From Nymphaea colorata (Eukaryota > Streptophyta > Magnoliopsida > Nymphaeales > Nymphaeaceae): DNA of 64,000 bases. The stretch spans positions 12,148,505-12,212,504 of the forward strand of contig NC_045140.1 of assembly GCF_008831285.2 (NCBI RefSeq). Reading direction: 5' to 3'. Positions 59,951 to 64,000 of the stretch are shown here, one piece after another. Both the position numbers and the translations under genes were made by a program. Every line of letters begins with the position of its first letter. Position 1 is the first letter of the stretch. The notes under the pieces were generated by a model. It worked only from the letters and a program-made list of their open reading frames with translations. It made no database searches and was not told where the DNA came from.

Positions 59951-61186
59951 ATGATGGAGTCTTTCTCGTCAATCTCTTCCTCATCATTCGCAAACTCGCT
60001 CGGTTCTAACGGGGACGTTCGCTCAAGGAACTTAAGAGAAGCCAACATGCTGAAGACTGATCTGATGGCCGTGGGAACGAAGAGTGATGGTTCCGTTGGC
60101 GTTCTTGAGGTCTACATCCACCAGGCAAGAGATATACACAACATCTGTATCTACCACAATCAGGATGTTTACGCGAAATTCTGTCTCACCTCCAACCCAG
60201 ATTTGACAGTCTCAAGTCGAATTATCAATGGTGGGGGGAGGAACCCAGTTTTCAATGACAAGCTGCACCTCAATGTCCAGCAGATTGATGCGTCCCTGAA
60301 ATGCGAGATTTGGATGTTAAGCAGAGCAAAGGATTATTTGGAAGACCAATTGCTTGGATTCGCACTCGTCCCAATTTCTGCTGTGGCAGCTGCAAATGGT
60401 GGCAGTCTGAGCCAGGAGTTCTCACTTTCTTCAACTGATCTTTTCCATTCTCCGGCAGGTTTTGTCCAGCTCTCCCTTTCATACAGGGGATATGCGCCGG
60501 AAGTTATGATGATGGGCACTTCTGGCTCCATCCCACACTCTGTTGTAGCTGATGAATCCTTACCTGATTCAGAACCCAATGATCCAATTTCCAGTGAGTA
60601 CAGCAAGATAGAGTTCCCTGACTTGCAGATTGCTAAGGAGAATGAGCGGATGGTATCTGAATATTTCGTTATGCAACAGAGTCATTTGGATTCAGAGTGC
60701 TCAGACAGCTTTCCCAATTCAAGCAACGAGAATCAAATCGACTCCGACATTGGAAGCCAGGTTGTAGACAGCGTCTCTAGCAACCCTGATTCTGAGAGTA
60801 TTCATGACCATCCTTCTCCCCGGAGTAACCTGACAAACAATGCACAGACCCAAGAACATGCTTCTCTGCTTAAAGGTGCAGAAAAGAGCGGTGAAATTGT
60901 CAATGGGGAGAGTAAATCTCCAGGTGGATTACCCACCACTGCCTTAGTGGAGCCGTTGATCAAAATAAATGTGCCAGAGCAACCGGTCATGCAGCAGCAC
61001 TATGTTGACATGTATATGAAGAGCATGCAAGAATTCACAGAGTCCCTTGCAAAGATGAAGCTCCCCATGGATATTGAAAATGGAGGAGAAAGTACACAAG
61101 GTCCTAAAGCAGATGAAGGCAAGAAATTGGAGGCCTCCAAGAGTACAGGATCACGAGTCTTTTATGGGAGTAGAGCTTTCTTCTAA
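59951..61186 (+). CDS. C2-domain protein, plant-specific, single coding exon
   Basis: A 411-residue protein with a Ser-rich start (residues 1-20). The C2 domain spans about residues 48-178 (VGVLEVYIHQARDIHN, NQDVYAKFCLT, GGGRNPVFNDKLHLNV, LEDQLLGFALVPI, GFVQLSLSYRGY). Some candidate calcium-binding acids are present (Asp61, Asp72, Asp128, Asp132), so calcium-dependent lipid binding is plausible but not certain. A low-complexity acidic and Ser/Asn-rich linker follows. A conserved-looking C-terminal block (residues about 340-385, INVPEQPVMQQHYVDMYMKS, FTESLAKMKLPMD) then precedes the end. No signal peptide or membrane segment is seen, so it is probably cytosolic or membrane-peripheral. It resembles plant proteins annotated as CaLB/C2-domain family of unknown role. 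The start is the first of two adjacent ATGs (59951 and 59954). Confidence 0.88.
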   Translation: MMESFSSISSSSFANSLGSNGDVRSRNLREANMLKTDLMAVGTKSDGSVGVLEVYIHQARDIHNICIYHNQDVYAKFCLTSNPDLTVSSRIINGGGRNPVFNDKLHLNVQQIDASLKCEIWMLSRAKDYLEDQLLGFALVPISAVAAANGGSLSQEFSLSSTDLFHSPAGFVQLSLSYRGYAPEVMMMGTSGSIPHSVVADESLPDSEPNDPISSEYSKIEFPDLQIAKENERMVSEYFVMQQSHLDSECSDSFPNSSNENQIDSDIGSQVVDSVSSNPDSESIHDHPSPRSNLTNNAQTQEHASLLKGAEKSGEIVNGESKSPGGLPTTALVEPLIKINVPEQPVMQQHYVDMYMKSMQEFTESLAKMKLPMDIENGGESTQGPKADEGKKLEASKSTGSRVFYGSRAFF

Positions 61187-61560
61187 GATTTACTGAACTC
61201 ATGTCTTCCTTTCTAGAGTAGCTGCATCCTGCTTGACTTTTATACCTCCTATGGAGTATGGACTGTATCTGATGTTTCTTCTGTATGTTGAATGGCTGAG
61301 AATAGAAACAATGTAGCCTCCAAAATTTGTGTTCTAGTGAGAGCCAGTGCCCCTGTAACAGTTGCTATATCCTGAGTCATTCAACTTATGCTCCTTTCAT
61401 TTTCTTCTTTAGGTGCATCCAGTATTTGTTGGTTGCTTCTTGTGATACCATTTTCTTCCTCTATCTTTTCTTTGCTTTGTGTTTCATTAGGATTTATATG
61501 TTTGAATTCCTATTCAACAGGGCAGATGATGTACATAATGTGATAGATGCTTTTGACGGG

Positions 61561-61765
61561 GCACAGATACTGGGGTTTGTAATATATAAATTACTGGGTA
61601 GATCAGACTGGATCTTATTTTTACTTTTGATGGTGCACAGATACTGGGGTTTGTAATGTATAAATTACTGGCTTGGTCAGAGTGGATCTTATTCTTATGT
61701 GGCACAGATACTGGGGTTTGTAATATATGAATTACCGGCTTGGTCAGACTGCATCTTATTTTGAT
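61561..61765. repeat. tandem repeat, three copies of about 67-74 bp
   Basis: GCACAGATACTGGGGTTTGT occurs at 61561, 61635 and 61702, each followed by a TATAAATTACTGG/TATGAATTACCGG block and then CAGA.TG.ATCTTATT. It lies about 370 bp after the stop of the C2-domain gene, in or just beyond its 3' UTR. Confidence 0.95.
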
Positions 61766-62255
61766 TGAAGTTGGCAAAAAAAAAAAAAAAGATTCAGGCC
61801 TAGTATCTACATCTAAAAAGAGATAAATATAAGTCCTTGATCCAGTTGAGATATACGTATTTAGTCTTTTGAGATTACGCAAAAATTGTCAATTTTAAAC
61901 TGTGCAAAGATAGTGAAGGTGGATAAGGTCACTTCCTGACCTCGATCTGACTTTGTTTCCAGCTGTCTCCTAGGTCTGAACAGACTCAACATCTTCCTCT
62001 ATATCTAATATGTATTCATTGTGTTCTTTCTGACTAATTGTGCTACTTCAGAGAAGACACCATCCCAATGAGAAACTGCAGATCATGAGACATAATTTTG
62101 TATACTTCTCGGCCCTATCTCCTGTTACTCCCAGTCTAGATCAGTTTTGTGCATACATTTCATAGTATAAAGTAGTTCATCATCTTCTTTTTTCCTTGCT
62201 AGAAGAAAGCTCTGCTTTCTCAAACATGGCATCTCCAGACATTCAAAGTTGGAAG

Positions 62256-62313
62256 ATGAATTGCAGAAGCGTGCACGCATGTATATGAATTGCAGAAGCA
62301 TGCACACGTATAT
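62256..62313. repeat. short tandem duplication, about 29-bp unit
   Basis: ATGAATTGCAGAAGC.TGCAC at 62256 recurs at 62285. It is noncoding DNA. The remainder of 61770-63190 shows no recognisable gene. Confidence 0.8.
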
Positions 62314-63190
62314 ATGGTCACACATGCACCCATGAACACCTATTCTTTCATGGATGGAATTCTGTAGATTAAAAAATCTGAAGGTGAGTTGCATGCATAC
62401 ACTAACACATCCATCTACAAATAAGAAAAGTGACATGTTGGTAGCATCTGCTACATTGCGTTTGACATTGTAGAAAGTTTCAACTTGGATAAAGTTCATT
62501 TTGAGAAGTCTCCCCAAAGAGTGGATTCTTATTCCAAGTCTTCAAAAAGCAGCGGTTAAATGTTATGTAAACTTAGGTTGTCTGACACTATTTTCAGTTA
62601 TACAAAATTGCTAATGTGATGTGCACCTTTTTTTTGGATAGAGGTTGGGCTCCATCAAGTAGACCTCATCGTCTGTCTGATATATTTTCTATTATTGATA
62701 GTCAATACCATTGATGTTTGGTAGTACTTGAGGCACACACCATGCTATGTGGCAGGTTAATCATTGAATTTGAAAATGTTGTCATAAATGTCTGCTTTGT
62801 AATTCATCTTTTTCATTTTTTTTAGTTGGCAGCAGTGTTTGTCTCTATTGGCATTGAATATACGACCGCTTCCATATGTGTGTCAACTGGCATCATATGT
62901 ACTTCTATAGTTCATTTTGTGTGTTTGAGTCACTTTTTGGTCATTTTCTGTATTGGCATTCATTGCACAACTGCTTACATATTGTGTGATAGATAGCTCA
63001 CCTGACTTTAGTGTTGCTGATTTCCCAAGGGGATATCCAATTATGCATCTCAACATAGAGAATGATAAACTGTTAATGCATAATAAAGGCTGCATCATTT
63101 GGTGCTTGATGTATCCATAGTTTCATGCATTTACAGGAATGTGGCTTTTTGATATCTTCATCACAAATGCATAAGCAGTGCCTGTTGCAG

Positions 63191-64000
63191 CAGAATGGCC
63201 TTGACTATTATTATATGGTGCAGTTGGTATACCAAAAGAACACATTTGAGGTAGATGTTCTTGGGTACCACTGGTTGCTAGATCATTCTTGAGCAAGCTT
63301 GTTTTGGTTTTCCAGGTGATCTAGCAATTATGCTTGGCTAGATGCTCCTAAAAATTTGACTTGTATATGCTGTTGCCTTTACATCTAATTGTGTATGATG
63401 ACAAAATTAGCAAGGAGTAATTAATGCAGAACCTGATCTTTATTCATTGTTCTATCTAACTAGCTGGGCTCCAACTCTACTTTTAACTCCTTTTCATCAA
63501 TGTTTTTATCTTGAATCTCAATGAGTTTCATCAGTTGAAAAATGATGAAGCAGCTACTTTTATTGCAGAAAATTCTTGAGGAGGATTTCAGTGCAAGATA
63601 TGTGAAGAAATATCACAACCCATTTTCAGTGGTTGTGCATACAGGGCAGTTGGTCAGTTCAAATAACTAGATTCCATTGTAGTTACAGTGGGATTCAAAT
63701 CTAAAGCAATAGCATGCTTTCAAATAAGAAATTCTTATGTTCACCCGTAAATTGCCTGTTGACAAAATGTTTCTGGCTGAGAAAGTGAGTAACTGAACAT
63801 GTAAATACGTACCCGGAAATGGAGATGTTGATCAATGTTTTCTCTTCGTATATAGCAAAATTGTTATGCATCACTACACTAAGGACCTGTTTTTGTGTGA
63901 TTTTTTTTAACTACTGCTTTTGCATCTCTTGTAATTCATGCAGTCTTTCAAATTTCCAAGGACCTTGTTCCTCATAACAAAATCATTGATGGCAAAGCTT
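63191..64000 (+). CDS. possible exons of an unrecognised gene running off the right edge
   Basis: Three short open blocks have exon-like borders. 63191-63226 lies between TTGCAG and GTATAC and reads QNGLDYYYMVQL. 63569-63652 is 28 codons in phase between TATTGCAG and GTCAGT, and includes LEEDFSARYVKKY and NPFSVVVHTGQL. From 63944, after CATGCAG, the sequence stays open to the window end. The middle block has the composition of a real exon. Phase is consistent (0-0-0) but the donors are weak and I recognise no family. An upstream open stretch near 62990-63114 could belong to the same gene. Confidence 0.3.

Noticed and set aside
1-64000. CRISPR arrays, operons, rRNA or organelle insertions
   Set aside because: No regularly spaced repeats, bacterial gene order, rRNA-like or plastid/mitochondrial gene sequence was noticed; a similarity search would be needed to exclude short organelle fragments.

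Overview
The window is nuclear DNA of a flowering plant. The evidence is GT-AG introns in plant-type genes, plant-specific families (AIR12-type DOMON proteins, a berberine-bridge-enzyme-like oxidase, the plastid PRAT protein HP20, a LOG-like phosphoribohydrolase), long AT-rich intergenic DNA, and abundant Ty1/copia, LINE and other retroelement remains. I cannot name the species. The two AIR12 copies near 18-20 kb are strikingly GC-rich compared with their surroundings.

Layout: 0-11 kb is a graveyard of transposable elements. It holds two minus-strand copia remnants, a plus-strand copia remnant facing them, a minus-strand LINE remnant and two tandem-repeat patches, plus an exon-like minus-strand ORF at the extreme left that I could not identify. 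12.9-20.6 kb is a small AIR12/DOMON cluster: one GPI-anchored type copy on the minus strand, then two tandem plus-strand copies that lack the C-terminal anchor region, the last carrying a frameshift. 20.6-27.9 kb is intergenic, with a LINE 3' end, microsatellites and dispersed repeats. 27.9-39.1 kb is the densest genic block: a four-exon LOG-like gene (+), a five-exon HP20-like plastid translocase gene (-) and an intronless BBE-like gene (+) broken by one frameshift. 39.3-42.2 kb is a 2.9-kb solo LTR with intact target-site duplication. 42.6-48.2 kb is a nearly complete but decayed minus-strand copia element with both LTRs, one enlarged by an internal tandem repeat. 48.2-59 kb is intergenic, with a very long pyrimidine tract, a miniature LTR element (TRIM) and another copy of a dispersed repeat. 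59.9-61.2 kb is a single-exon C2-domain protein gene. The right edge (63.2-64 kb) holds a few exon-like segments of an unidentified plus-strand gene.

The genes do not form a pathway. AIR12 copies are apoplastic/plasma-membrane redox proteins, HP20 acts in the plastid envelope, the LOG-like protein is a nucleotide phosphoribohydrolase candidate, BBE-like proteins are secreted flavin oxidases, and the C2 protein probably binds membranes. I found no CRISPR, operon or bacterial-type feature and no clearly new multi-gene system. The most distinctive items are the DOMON cluster with loss of the membrane anchor, the large solo LTR, the TRIM, and a three-copy repeat family with short terminal inverted repeats.
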